NCBI RefSeq assembly: GCF_017753665.1
Contig: NZ_CP072524.1
Span: 248,001 to 312,000, forward strand
Length of the DNA: 64,000 bases
From: Neisseria sicca
GTDB taxonomy: Bacteria > Pseudomonadota > Gammaproteobacteria > Burkholderiales > Neisseriaceae
Direction of reading: 5' to 3'
Shown here: in pieces, positions 51,462-60,424 of the stretch
Layout: the number at the start of each line of letters is the position of its first letter
Position numbering within the stretch: position 1 is the stretch's first letter
The notes under the pieces: model-generated
Told to the model about the DNA's origin: nothing
The model's input: the letters and a program-made list of their open reading frames with translations, nothing else
Databases searched by the model: none
Translations under genes and position numbers: made by a program

Positions 51462-53687
51462 ATGACTAGCAAAGCCACCATTATCTACACCCATACCGAC
51501 GAAGCCCCCGCGCTGGCGACCCAATCCCTGCTGCCGATTGTGCAGGCGTTTACCCGCCATGCCGGTATCGAAGTCAAAACCAGCGATATTTCCCTGTCCG
51601 GCCGCATTTTGGCGGCGTTCCCCGAACATCTGACCGAAGCGCAGCGCGTACCCGACGCGCTTGCCGAATTGGGCGAATTGGTGAAACAACCCGATGCAAA
51701 CGTAATCAAACTGCCGAACATCAGCGCATCCGTACCGCAACTGACCGCCGCGATTAAAGAATTGCAGGCAAAAGGCTTTGCCGTCCCTGATTATCCCGCC
51801 GACCCGCAAACCGATGAAGAAAAAGCCGTGCGCGAACGTTACGACCGCATCAAAGGCAGCGCGGTCAACCCCGTTTTGCGTGAAGGCAACTCCGACCGCC
51901 GCGCGCCGAAAGCGGTGAAAAACTTTGCGAAAAAAAATCCGCACAGCATGGGCGCATGGACGAAAGACTCCAAAACCCACGTTGCCACCATGCAAAGCGG
52001 CGACTTTTTCCATAACGAACAATCCGTTACCGTACCTGATGCGACTTCCGTATCCATCGTGTTCACCGATAAACAAGGCAACAAGAAAGAGTTGCGCGAG
52101 CCCGTCGCCCTGAAAGCCGGCGAAATCATCGACGCGACCGTGATGAGCAAAAAAGCCCTGCTCGCCTTCCTTGCCGAGCAAGTAAAAGACGCGAAAGCAA
52201 AAGGCGTATTGTTCTCGCTGCACATGAAAGCCACCATGATGAAAGTGTCCGACCCGATTATCTTCGGACACGCCGTCAAAGTGTTCTTCGCGCCCGTCTT
52301 TGAAAAATTCGGCGACAAACTGGCTGCCGCCGGCGTCAACGTCAACAACGGCTTCGGCAACCTGCTTGCCAATCTGGACAAACTGGATGCGGACACCCGC
52401 GCTGCCGTCGAAGCCGAAATCGCCGCCGTTTACGCTGCCAACCCCGATTTGGCCATGGTTGATTCCGACAAAGGCATCACCAACCTGCACGTTCCCAGCG
52501 ATGTCATCGTCGATGCTTCTATGCCTGCGATGATCCGCAATTCCGGCCGTATGTGGGATAAAGACGGCAAAGCGCAAGACACCAAAGCCGTCATTCCGGA
52601 CAGCAGCTACGCAGGCGTTTATCAAGCAACCATCGACTTCTGCCGCGAACACGGCGCGTTTGACCCGACAACCATGGGTACCGTGCCCAACGTCGGCCTG
52701 ATGGCGCAAGCAGCCGAAGAATACGGTTCGCACAATAAAACCTTCGAAATCGAAGCCGACGGCCAAGTTCAAGTCATTGATGCAGCGGGCAAAGTCCTAA
52801 TGCAGCACGAAGTTGAGGCAGGCGACATCTGGCGTATGTGCCAAACCAAAGACGCGCCCGTCAAAGACTGGGTACAACTCGCCGTCAACCGCGCCCGCCT
52901 GAGCAACACGCCCACCGTGTTCTGGCTCGACGAAAACCGTCCGCACGATAAAAGCCTGCTTGCCAAAGTCAACGCCTACCTTGCCGAACTGGATACCGAC
53001 GGCCTCGACATCCGCGTCCTCGCGCCTGAAGAAGCCGCCAAGTTCAGCTTGGGTCGTCTGAAAAACGGCGAAGACACCATTTCCGTAACCGGCAACGTCT
53101 TGCGCGATTATCTGACCGACCTGTTCCCGATTTTGGAACTCGGCACCAGCGCGAAAATGCTGTCTATCGTTCCCCTTATGAACGGCGGCGGTATGTTTGA
53201 AACCGGCGCGGGCGGCTCCGCACCGAAACACGTCCAACAGTTCCTCGAAGAAAACCACCTGCGTTGGGACTCACTGGGCGAATTCCTCGCACTCGCCGTA
53301 TCGTTTGAACATCTAGCGCAAAAAACCGGCAACACCAAAGCCCAAGTCCTCGCCGATACACTGGATGCCGCCACCGAAAAACTGCTGTTGAACGACAAAT
53401 CGCCCAAACGCAAAGCAGGCGAACTCGACAACCGCGGCAGCCATTTCTACCTCACCCTCTACTGGGCGCAAGAGCTGGCAGCGCAGGATAAAGACGCGGA
53501 ATTGAAAGCAGCGTTTGCGCCGTTAGCAGCCGCTTTGACTGCCGATGAAGCCAAAATCGTTGAAGAACTTTCTGCCGTACAAGGCAAAGCAGCCGACATC
53601 GGCGGCTACTACGCCCCCGACGCAGCAAAAGCCGCCGAAGCCATGCGCCCGAGCGCAACGTTCAATCAGGCATTGGCAAAGCTGTAA
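51462..53687 (+). CDS. icd: Isocitrate dehydrogenase (NADP+), monomeric type
   Basis: TCA-cycle enzyme converting isocitrate to 2-oxoglutarate. The 741-residue length marks the monomeric class rather than the 416-residue dimeric one. Landmarks are MTSKATIIYTHTDEAPALAT, the substrate loop region NSDRRAPKAVKNFAKKNPHS, MKATMMKVSDPIIFGHAVKV, PDSSYAGVYQATIDFCREHG and RGSHFYLTLYWAQELAAQ. RBS CAAGAG. Single-gene unit between DUS terminators. Confidence 0.96.
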   Translation: MTSKATIIYTHTDEAPALATQSLLPIVQAFTRHAGIEVKTSDISLSGRILAAFPEHLTEAQRVPDALAELGELVKQPDANVIKLPNISASVPQLTAAIKELQAKGFAVPDYPADPQTDEEKAVRERYDRIKGSAVNPVLREGNSDRRAPKAVKNFAKKNPHSMGAWTKDSKTHVATMQSGDFFHNEQSVTVPDATSVSIVFTDKQGNKKELREPVALKAGEIIDATVMSKKALLAFLAEQVKDAKAKGVLFSLHMKATMMKVSDPIIFGHAVKVFFAPVFEKFGDKLAAAGVNVNNGFGNLLANLDKLDADTRAAVEAEIAAVYAANPDLAMVDSDKGITNLHVPSDVIVDASMPAMIRNSGRMWDKDGKAQDTKAVIPDSSYAGVYQATIDFCREHGAFDPTTMGTVPNVGLMAQAAEEYGSHNKTFEIEADGQVQVIDAAGKVLMQHEVEAGDIWRMCQTKDAPVKDWVQLAVNRARLSNTPTVFWLDENRPHDKSLLAKVNAYLAELDTDGLDIRVLAPEEAAKFSLGRLKNGEDTISVTGNVLRDYLTDLFPILELGTSAKMLSIVPLMNGGGMFETGAGGSAPKHVQQFLEENHLRWDSLGEFLALAVSFEHLAQKTGNTKAQVLADTLDAATEKLLLNDKSPKRKAGELDNRGSHFYLTLYWAQELAAQDKDAELKAAFAPLAAALTADEAKIVEELSAVQGKAADIGGYYAPDAAKAAEAMRPSATFNQALAKL

Positions 53688-53714
53688 AAGTATTACGGTA
53701 AAACTGTAAACATG

Positions 53715-53763
53715 AAAGGTCGTCTGAAAACCTGTATTCAAAGGTTTTCAGACGACCTTTTTG
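53715..53763. terminator. DUS hairpin terminator of icd
   Basis: AAAGGTCGTCTGAAAACCT faces AGGTTTTCAGACGACCTTTTT. The next 265 bases up to the DUF2868 gene show no separate gene, only a leader with one DUS just before the start codon. Confidence 0.82.
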
Positions 53764-54028
53764 GTACTTAGTTTTTATTTTTCATCATTGCCACACAGTC
53801 TGAAAGCTGGTTTTGAATTTTACCGACGATTTGCCAATATCTCTTTATTGGGGTTTCCAATAAATTACCGCTTGCGCGGAAATGATTGCTGGTGGCAGAC
53901 AAGGGGTTAAAAAGAAGTGAACCTTGCCATTTGCTATAAAAACGCCGGACTCAAGAATCCTGCCTACGGATGAAAAGGGCTGTGATAAAATCTTTGCGTT
54001 TTCACTATCCCTTTCAGACGACCTTTTT

Positions 54029-55369
54029 ATGTTGAACCCATCCCGAAAACTCGCCGAACTTGTCCGTATTTTGGAAGAGGGCGGCTATATTTTTGCCGGC
54101 GATCCCGTGCAGGCGACGGAGGCGTTGCGTCATGTCGAGGGCGGCGTGGAAGGAAAAATCATCCGCCGCGCGGAGATGATAGACAGAGACCGCCGGCTTA
54201 GTCATACCTTGGAGCAAGTGCGTACCGGGTCGTTTTGGTTGTGGATCGTGGCGGCGACGATGATGTTTAGCGGCGGCTTTTCCGGCACTTACCTTTTGAT
54301 GGACAGCCAAGGGCTGAATTTCTTCCTGATTTTGGCGGGCGTGTTGGGTATGAATACGCTGATGTTGGCGGTATGGTTGGCATCGCTGTTCCTGCGCGTG
54401 AAAGTGGGGCGGTTTTTCAGTAGTCCGGCGACGTGGTTTCGGGGTAAAGACCCCGTCAATCAGGCGGTGTTTCGGCTGTATGCGGACGAATGGCGGCAGC
54501 CTTCGGCGCGTTGGATTGCCGGAGTGACTTCACACAGTCTATGGCTCTGCACCCTGAGCGGGATGCTGGTGTCGGTATTGCTGCTGCTTTTGGTGCGGCA
54601 ATATACGTTCAACTGGGAAAGCACGCTGTTGAGCAATGCCGCTTCGGTACGCGCGGTGGAAATGCTGGCATGGCTGCCGTCGAAACTCGGTTTCCCTGCC
54701 CCCGATGCGCGGGCGGTGGTCGAAGGTCGTCTGAACGGCATCATCGCCGATGCGCGCGCGTGGTCGGGCTTGTTGGTCGGCAGCATAGCCTGCTACGGCA
54801 TCCTGCCGCGCCTGTTGGCTTGGGCAGTATGCAAAATCTTTTTAAAAACAAGCCAAAGCAAGCTCGATTTGGAGAAGCCTTATTATCAGGCGGTCATCCG
54901 CCGCTGGCAGAACAAAATTGTCGATGCAGATACGCGTCGGGAAACCGTGTCCGCCGTTTCTCCGAAAATCACTTTAAACGACGCGCCCAAGTGGGCAGTC
55001 ATGCTGGAAACCGAATGGCACGAAGGCACATGGTTTACGGGCAGGCTGGCGCAGGAATGGCTGGATAAAGGCGTGGCGGCGAATCGGGAAGAAGTTGCCG
55101 CTTTGGAAAACGAGTTGAAACAGAAACCCGCCCAGCTTCTCATCGGCGTACGCGCGGAAACCGTCCCCGACCGCGGCGTGTTGCGGCAGATTGTCCGACT
55201 CTCCGAAGCGGCGCAGGGCGGGGCGGTGGTACAGCTTCTGACGGAGCGGACGCTTTCAGACGACCTGTCCGAAACATTGAACCACTGGCGCAATGCGCTG
55301 GCAGAGTGCGACGTGGCATGGCTGGAACCTGATAAGGCGGCGCAGGAAGGTCGTCTGAAAAACCAATGA
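54029..55369 (+). CDS. DUF2868-family membrane protein
   Basis: 446 residues with four clear hydrophobic segments (FWLWIVAATMMFSGGFSGTY, FFLILAGVLGMNTLMLAVWL, LWLCTLSGMLVSVLLLLLVR, SGLLVGSIACYGILPRLLAW) and a cytoplasmic-looking C-terminal half. It is paired with a DUF3482 GTPase gene 72 bases downstream, the usual association of this family. Function unknown. Start ATG 54029 (MLNPSRKLAELVRIL) lies directly after a DUS; the upstream in-frame extension has no coding character. Confidence 0.85.
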   Translation: MLNPSRKLAELVRILEEGGYIFAGDPVQATEALRHVEGGVEGKIIRRAEMIDRDRRLSHTLEQVRTGSFWLWIVAATMMFSGGFSGTYLLMDSQGLNFFLILAGVLGMNTLMLAVWLASLFLRVKVGRFFSSPATWFRGKDPVNQAVFRLYADEWRQPSARWIAGVTSHSLWLCTLSGMLVSVLLLLLVRQYTFNWESTLLSNAASVRAVEMLAWLPSKLGFPAPDARAVVEGRLNGIIADARAWSGLLVGSIACYGILPRLLAWAVCKIFLKTSQSKLDLEKPYYQAVIRRWQNKIVDADTRRETVSAVSPKITLNDAPKWAVMLETEWHEGTWFTGRLAQEWLDKGVAANREEVAALENELKQKPAQLLIGVRAETVPDRGVLRQIVRLSEAAQGGAVVQLLTERTLSDDLSETLNHWRNALAECDVAWLEPDKAAQEGRLKNQ

Positions 55370-55441
55370 CCGCACTTGAAACGCCACATAAAACCGCCAT
55401 CCTAAAAAAGGTCGTCTGAAAATCCATTCTTCAAAAACATC

Positions 55442-56779
55442 ATGAATAAACAACCCCTTTCCCTCGCCGTCGTCGGGCATACCAATACCGGCAAAACCTC
55501 GCTCCTGCGCACCTTGTTGCGCGACAGCGGCTTTGGCGAAGTCAAAAACGCCCCGTCCACCACGCGCCATGTTGAAGAAGCCGCGATTACCGACGGCGCC
55601 GATACGCTGCTGTATCTGTACGACACGCCCGGACTTGAAGACGCGGGCGGCGTTTTGGACTGGCTTGAAACCCATACGGATGCGCGCGCCGACGGCATCG
55701 AGCGGCTGCAACAGTTTCTCGACAGCGACGGCGCACATCACGATTTCAACCAAGAAGCCAAAGTGCTGCGGCAGCTTTTGCAAAGCGACATGGCGTTGTA
55801 CGTCATCGACGCGCGCGAACCCGTCCTCGACAAATATCGGGATGAATTGACCATCCTTTCATGGTGCGCCAAACCGGTTATGCCCGTGTTCAACTTTACC
55901 GGCGGACAGCTTCCCGAAGCGTGGACAACCATGCTGGCGCGGAGAAACTTGCACGTTTTCGCAGGGTTCGATACCGTCGCCTTCGATTTTGAAGGCGAAT
56001 TGAACCTTTGGAACAAGCTCGCCACCATGTTGCCGCAGCATGACATCATTGACCGCCTGACCGCCTCCCGTCGCCGCGAATGGACGCGTTTGGATAAAGA
56101 AGCGCGCCACGAAATCGCAGGTTTCCTGCTCGACGTTGCCGCCTTCACGCAGGAAATCGACGAAAACGACGACCCTGCGCCCGTCCTGCAAACCATGCAG
56201 GCGGAAATACGCCAGCTCGAACGGCAGATGCAGCAGCGGCTGTTTGGCCTCTACCGCTTCTACCACAGCGAAATCGACAGCGGCGACTGGGTGCCCAAAG
56301 CCTTCCATCAAGACCCGTTTGACAGCGAATTGCTCAAAGAATACGGCATCCGTACCGGCACTGGCGCGGCAACCGGCGCACTCATCGGCTTGGGACTGGA
56401 CATCGCCACGCTCGGCGGTTCGCTCGGATTGGGTACGGCAATCGGCGGCTTTCTCGGCGGCATCCTGCCCAATACCCGAACCATTTCAGACAAGCTCAAC
56501 GGCCGCCAAACCCTGCACACCGACCCCGAAACCCTGACCCTGCTCGCCGCCCGCGCCCTTGATTTGCTCCACATCCTGCAAACGCGCGGCCACGCGGCGC
56601 AATCGCAAGTCGAGTTGCACAGCCGCAAAGCGCCCTGGACGCCGGACAAACTCCCGTCCGAACTCAACAAAGCACGCAGCAGGTGGAAATGGTCGTCCCT
56701 CAACACCCACCTCCCCGAAACCAGCCGCGCCGAGCGGGAAGAATATACGGAAAGTTTGAGTAGGAAATTGGGCGGATAA
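55442..56779 (+). CDS. GTPase with DUF3482 domain
   Basis: 445 residues. The N-terminal G domain has G1 GHTNTGKTS (residues 12-20), G2 region PSTTRHVEEAA and G3 DTPGLEDAGG near residue 63. The usual NKxD is not obvious; PVFNFTGG occupies the region. The C-terminal half has a glycine-zipper-like stretch, TGAATGALIGLGLDIATLGG followed by SLGLGTAIGGFLGGI, which may insert in or bind membrane, next to the DUF2868 membrane partner. Biological role unknown. Weak RBS; ATG 55442. Confidence 0.85.
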   Translation: MNKQPLSLAVVGHTNTGKTSLLRTLLRDSGFGEVKNAPSTTRHVEEAAITDGADTLLYLYDTPGLEDAGGVLDWLETHTDARADGIERLQQFLDSDGAHHDFNQEAKVLRQLLQSDMALYVIDAREPVLDKYRDELTILSWCAKPVMPVFNFTGGQLPEAWTTMLARRNLHVFAGFDTVAFDFEGELNLWNKLATMLPQHDIIDRLTASRRREWTRLDKEARHEIAGFLLDVAAFTQEIDENDDPAPVLQTMQAEIRQLERQMQQRLFGLYRFYHSEIDSGDWVPKAFHQDPFDSELLKEYGIRTGTGAATGALIGLGLDIATLGGSLGLGTAIGGFLGGILPNTRTISDKLNGRQTLHTDPETLTLLAARALDLLHILQTRGHAAQSQVELHSRKAPWTPDKLPSELNKARSRWKWSSLNTHLPETSRAEREEYTESLSRKLGG

Positions 56780-56786
56780 AAAAATC

Positions 56787-56830
56787 AAAGGTCGTCTGAA
56801 ACCTTAACTCCAGGCTTTCAGACGACCTTT
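56787..56830. terminator. DUS hairpin terminator of the DUF3482 gene
   Basis: AAAGGTCGTCTGAAACCTT faces GGCTTTCAGACGACCTTT. Confidence 0.78.
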
Positions 56831-56930
56831 GCCATATCGGCAACCTCACCTACTCTAATAAGTGTAGCGGGTTGAAAACCCAAAGTGCCTCAATGTGGAC
56901 TTTACCTGCGACAATACAATATCGAATTGA

Positions 56931-57002
56931 AAAAGGTCGTCTGAAAAGTCGGAATACAGGTTTGAGGAAACTTGCTATATCCGTTTTCAGACGACCTTTT
57001 TA
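56931..57002. terminator. DUS hairpin downstream of dadA
   Basis: AAAAAGGTCGTCTGAAAA faces TTTTCAGACGACCTTTTT across about 36 bases. It terminates dadA on the minus strand. Confidence 0.72.
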
Positions 57003-57023
57003 CAAAGACAGTGCATTGCGCCG

Positions 57024-58283
57024 TCAAACTTTCGTGTAACGAGACAAACCCAAATCATCGCTGCGGATTTCGGTTTCCTTACCGCAGACTATATCGGCGG
57101 TCAGTTTGGCAGAGCCGAGCGACATAGTCCAACCTAAAGTCCCGTGTCCTGTGTTCAGAAACAGGTTTTCCAATGGTGTTTTGCCGATAAGCGGCGTGCT
57201 GTCGGGCGTCATCGGCCGTAACCCGCTCCAAAATTCCGCCTGCTGCAAATCTCCGCCGCCCGGGAAAAGGTCGTTGACGACCAATGCCAAAGTAGCACGG
57301 CGTTTTTCGGATAAATGCAATCCGTAACCTGACAACTCCGCCATACCGCCGACGCGGATGCGTTTGTCGAAGCGGGTGATGGCAACTTTGTATGTTTCAT
57401 CAAGAACGGTGGAAACCGGTGCTTTTTCATCATGAACGACAGGGAGGGTCAATGAATAGCCTTTTACCGGATAAATCGGCAAATCCCAGCCCAAATCCTC
57501 CAAAACCGTTCTGCTGAAACAGCCTAAGGCGCATACGAATGCGTCTGCCTCAAACTGTCCTTGGTCGGTTTCAACGGCAGTAATGCGGCATCGGTCGTGT
57601 ATGATGCGACGTATGTGATGTCCGAATTCAAAACGCACGCCTTTCTGTATGCACAAATCGCGCAGTTTTCGGGTAAACAGACGGCAATCGCCGGTGGCAT
57701 CGGCAGGAAGGTGCAATCCGCCTGCGATTTTAGGTAAAGCATGGTGTAGCGCGGGTTCGAATTCCAAGCATTCTTCAGGTTTCAGACGACGTAGGGGAAC
57801 GCCGTAACGTTCTAAAACGGCAATGTCTTTTTCAGCCGCGGCAACTTCTTTTTGCGTGCGGAAGATTTGCAAAGTCCCCTTGTTTCTACCCTCAAAATCA
57901 ATGTTTTCCTGTTCTTTAAAAAGACGGAACATTTCACGGCTGTATTCCGAAATCCGAACCATCCTCTCTTTATTGATTTGATAACGCTCTGCCGTACAGT
58001 TGTCCAGCATTTGTTTGAGCCAGCGGATTTGAAACAGACTTCCGTCGGGCTGAAAAATTAAGGGCGAGTGTTGCTTGAACATCCACTTCAAGGCCTTGAG
58101 CGGAATACCCGGAGCCGCCCAAGGCGTGGTGTAGCCGTAAGAGAGCTGCCCGGCATTGGCAAAGCTGGTTTCCATTGCCACATCCTCAGCGCGGTCGATG
58201 ACGGTTACGTCATGCCCTTCGGAAGCCAAATACCATACGGTTGAAACTCCGGCGATACCTGCGCCCAAAACAATCAGCTTCAT
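57024..58283 (-). CDS. dadA: D-amino acid dehydrogenase small subunit
   Basis: FAD enzyme that oxidises D-alanine and other D-amino acids to 2-oxo acids, feeding electrons to the membrane quinone pool. It has 419 residues. The FAD dinucleotide motif is LIVLGAGIAGVSTVWYLASE at the N-terminus, followed by ETSFANAGQLSYGYTTPWAA; the C-terminal FAD contact is LNTGHGTLGWTMSLGSAKL. It is divergent from lrp, with a shared control region. The catabolic alanine racemase dadX is not adjacent. Confidence 0.95.
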   Translation of the reverse strand: MKLIVLGAGIAGVSTVWYLASEGHDVTVIDRAEDVAMETSFANAGQLSYGYTTPWAAPGIPLKALKWMFKQHSPLIFQPDGSLFQIRWLKQMLDNCTAERYQINKERMVRISEYSREMFRLFKEQENIDFEGRNKGTLQIFRTQKEVAAAEKDIAVLERYGVPLRRLKPEECLEFEPALHHALPKIAGGLHLPADATGDCRLFTRKLRDLCIQKGVRFEFGHHIRRIIHDRCRITAVETDQGQFEADAFVCALGCFSRTVLEDLGWDLPIYPVKGYSLTLPVVHDEKAPVSTVLDETYKVAITRFDKRIRVGGMAELSGYGLHLSEKRRATLALVVNDLFPGGGDLQQAEFWSGLRPMTPDSTPLIGKTPLENLFLNTGHGTLGWTMSLGSAKLTADIVCGKETEIRSDDLGLSRYTKV

Positions 58284-58339
58284 ATTTTTTTCTCCTTAAA
58301 ATTATTTTTGATTATGAATGGCTAGTTTAGGATATTTTT

Positions 58340-58390
58340 ATTAGGGATATTCACTTTATTTTTAATAATTTCGTATGTATTATCCCTATT
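58340..58390. promoter_or_regulatory. Putative Lrp operator between dadA and lrp
   Basis: ATTAGGGATA (58340-58349) is inverted as TATCCCTATT (58381-58390), with 31 AT-rich bases between the arms (about four helical turns centre to centre). It lies between two divergent start codons. Lrp dimers bind such spaced AT-flanked sites in other bacteria, so joint control of dadA and lrp is likely but inferred. Confidence 0.55.
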
Positions 58391-58416
58391 AAATGACATT
58401 CAAAAGGAAAAGCAGT

Positions 58417-58881
58417 ATGAAAGAACTGGATAAAACCGATCTGAAAATTTTAAAAATTCTGCAACAAAATGCCCGGATACCGATGACGGAATTGGCGGAG
58501 AAAGTGGGTCTTTCGACTACGCCTGTTACCGAGCGCGTCAAACGGCTGGAGCGCGATAATTTCATTACAGGCTATCACGCCCGCCTCAATCCGAATTTAT
58601 TGGGCAAAGGGTTGTTGATTTTTGTTGAATTGAAGCTGCGTTCGAAATCAGGCAATATTTTTGAAGATTTTCGTCGGGAAGTCATGAGGATTCCGCAAAT
58701 TTTGGAATGCCACTTGGTATCGGGCGAATACGATTATCTGATTAAAGTTCGCCTGCCCGATATGTCGGCCTATCGGGATATGTTGGGCAATATTTTGCTG
58801 CACCTGCCTGCTGCTGCGGAAAGCCGAAGTTATGTGGTGATGGAGGAAGTAAAAGAAGAAACCGTGTTGGATTTGGATTGA
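58417..58881 (+). CDS. lrp: Leucine-responsive regulator Lrp
   Basis: 154 residues. N-terminal HTH (LDKTDLKILKILQQNARIPM, recognition part STTPVTERVKRLERDNFITG) and AsnC/RAM ligand domain (ECHLVSGEYDYLIKVRLPDM). Close to proteobacterial Lrp/BkdR-type regulators that activate D-amino acid dehydrogenase genes, matching its divergent partner dadA. Start at 58417 with AAAAGGA upstream; an ATG at 58393 would add MTFKRKSS across that RBS. Confidence 0.92.
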   Translation: MKELDKTDLKILKILQQNARIPMTELAEKVGLSTTPVTERVKRLERDNFITGYHARLNPNLLGKGLLIFVELKLRSKSGNIFEDFRREVMRIPQILECHLVSGEYDYLIKVRLPDMSAYRDMLGNILLHLPAAAESRSYVVMEEVKEETVLDLD

Positions 58882-58989
58882 GTGCAGAACAGAAGCTAAT
58901 ATTAGAATAATTACACTGGTAGATAGTAGATAGGGAAATATGAAAGATTGCAACTTCTTTGCTTATATCTTAGATTGAAAGAAAAAAGC

Positions 58990-59083
58990 AAAAAAAAATG
59001 CACACATCAATAGGATGTGTGCCAAGTCTACAAAGGAGAAATAGAGGAGAAACTATTAACTGACTACTCGAACCAGCTAACGG
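58990..59083 (-). ncRNA. Candidate small regulatory RNA with CU-rich anti-SD motifs
   Basis: Minus-strand transcript unit of about 94 nt. A strong promoter (59117-59089) is followed by a first stem, TTAGCTG (59080-59074) with CAGTTAA (59062-59056). Next come two copies of TTTCTCCT (59052-59045 and 59041-59034) in a presumably unpaired CU-rich stretch. It ends in a 9-bp terminator stem GCACACATC/GATGTGTGC (59000-59022) and nine U. The CU-rich motifs can pair with Shine-Dalgarno sequences. This is the plan of the Hfq-dependent sibling sRNAs (NmsR/RcoF type) of N. meningitidis and N. gonorrhoeae that repress metabolic genes; homology is from memory. Confidence 0.75.
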
Positions 59084-59088
59084 GATGA

Positions 59089-59117
59089 ATTATGCGCTTT
59101 AAGCGGAAGTAATGCAA
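59089..59117 (-). promoter_or_regulatory. Sigma-70 promoter of the candidate sRNA
   Basis: Read on the minus strand: TTGCAT (59117-59112), exactly 17 bases, then CATAAT (59094-59089). Confidence 0.75.
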
Positions 59118-59242
59118 GTTTTTTCTTGTAAAGTTTCTCTTTGATTGTTGTATTTTTGTATTTTGTAGTTATATTCCATGATAAAAGAATATGGGGTGAG
59201 TAATACAACGACAAGAACAAGCTCTTTAATTAAATTTAAGCC

Positions 59243-59278
59243 AAAAAGGTCGTCTGAAATTTTCAGACGACCTTTTTA
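59243..59278. terminator. DUS hairpin terminator of nusB
   Basis: AAAAAGGTCGTCTGAAA faces TTTCAGACGACCTTTTT with almost no loop; lies 16 bases beyond nusB on the minus strand. Confidence 0.82.
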
Positions 59279-59293
59279 TGATTACTCAATGGA

Positions 59294-59725
59294 TTATACG
59301 TTGCCGCGCTTCGGGTCATTCGGGCGCAGTTGGGCGGCGAGTTTGTCGAGGATGCCGTTGACGAATTTGTGTCCGTCGGTGCCGCCGAAGGTTTTGGTCA
59401 CTTCGATGGCTTCGTTGATGATGACGGGGTAGGGGGTTTCGGGCATCGCGCTCAATTCGTGGCATGCCATCAGCAGGACGGCGCGTTCGATGGGGCTGAG
59501 GTCTTTTTCGTCGCGGTCGAGCAGGGGGCGGATTTGTTGGATGTATTCAGCGGCGTGGGTGTGCGTGCCGAAGAAGAGTTTGTTGAACAGCTCTTCGTCC
59601 GCTTTGGCGAAGTCGGGCTGGTCTTGGATGTTTTTAGCGATTTCAGGGGCGGCGGTGTTGTTGATGCCGGCTTGGTAGAGGGCTTGTACGGCTAACTCGC
59701 GGGCGCGGCGGCGTGGGGTTTTCAT
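59294..59725 (-). CDS. nusB: Transcription antitermination protein NusB
   Basis: 143-residue all-helical RNA-binding protein of the rRNA antitermination complex. It begins MKTPRRRARELAVQALYQAG and has the arginine-rich boxA-binding N-terminus. ERAVLLMACHEL and INEAIEVTKTFGGTDGHKFVNGILD are family hallmarks. ribH lies upstream on the same strand, a common pairing. Confidence 0.95.
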   Translation of the reverse strand: MKTPRRRARELAVQALYQAGINNTAAPEIAKNIQDQPDFAKADEELFNKLFFGTHTHAAEYIQQIRPLLDRDEKDLSPIERAVLLMACHELSAMPETPYPVIINEAIEVTKTFGGTDGHKFVNGILDKLAAQLRPNDPKRGNV

Positions 59726-59767
59726 GGGGATTCCTTCGTTGGCGGCACGGTGGGTGCGGTAATGAAT

Positions 59768-59810
59768 GTTTCAGACGACCTCTGTCGGATGACGGGTCGT
59801 CTGAAAACGG
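59768..59810. repeat. DUS inverted pair between ribH and nusB
   Basis: TTTCAGACGACCTC faces GGGTCGTCTGAAAA across about 15 bases; no long T-run on the minus strand, so readthrough from ribH to nusB is possible. Confidence 0.55.
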
Positions 59811-59869
59811 TTTGTTCAGCAGGCGGGCGAAACCGGAATGCGGCAAAGCTACGGGTTTCGCGTTCGGGC

Positions 59870-60349
59870 TTATTCTTCTTCGTCGTCAAACTGCTCTTCG
59901 ATCAGATGGTTGACAAGGTTGGCACACTCGACGGCGACTTTGGCGGCGTCGGCAGCTTTTTCTTCAATACGGGCGACGGCTTGCTCGTCGTTTTCGGTGG
60001 TCAGGATGGCGTTGGCGATGGGGATGTTGTAGTCGAGTCCGACACGGGTTACGCCTGAACCGGATTCGTTGGAAACGAGTTCGAAGTGGTAGGTTTCGCC
60101 GCGGATGACGACGCCGATGGCAATCAGCGCGTCGTATTGCTCGGAGGCTGCCATGTTTTGCAGGACGAGCGGTACTTCGAGCGCGCCGGGTACGGTGGCG
60201 ATGGTGATGTTGTTGTCGGCTACGCCCAATTCTTGCAGGGTGCGGCAGCAGACTTTGAGCATTTCGCTGCCGATTTCGTTGGTAAAGCGGGCTTGTACGA
60301 TGCCGATGCGCAGGTGTGCGCCGTCGAGGTTCGGGGCGATGATGTTCAT
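59870..60349 (-). CDS. ribH: 6,7-dimethyl-8-ribityllumazine synthase
   Basis: Penultimate enzyme of riboflavin synthesis; condenses the ribityl-uracil with dihydroxybutanone phosphate and forms icosahedral or pentameric assemblies. It has 159 residues. IGIVQARFTNEIGSEMLKVC, VPGALEVPLVLQNMAAS, IAIGVVIRGETYHFELVSNE (catalytic His) and VGLDYNIPIANAILTTEND are all conserved. Acidic C-terminus EEQFDDEEE. Confidence 0.96.
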   Translation of the reverse strand: MNIIAPNLDGAHLRIGIVQARFTNEIGSEMLKVCCRTLQELGVADNNITIATVPGALEVPLVLQNMAASEQYDALIAIGVVIRGETYHFELVSNESGSGVTRVGLDYNIPIANAILTTENDEQAVARIEEKAADAAKVAVECANLVNHLIEEQFDDEEE

Positions 60350-60424
60350 GGTGTTTCCTTGTATTTTGAGCGGTAAACGGGTTTTCAGACGACGTGTGGC
60401 TTTTCTGAAAACGATATTGGGGAT

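Noticed and set aside
59031..59052. Two apparent ribosome binding sites on the plus strand
   Set aside because: No start codon or ORF follows; they read on the minus strand as paired CU-rich motifs of the candidate sRNA.
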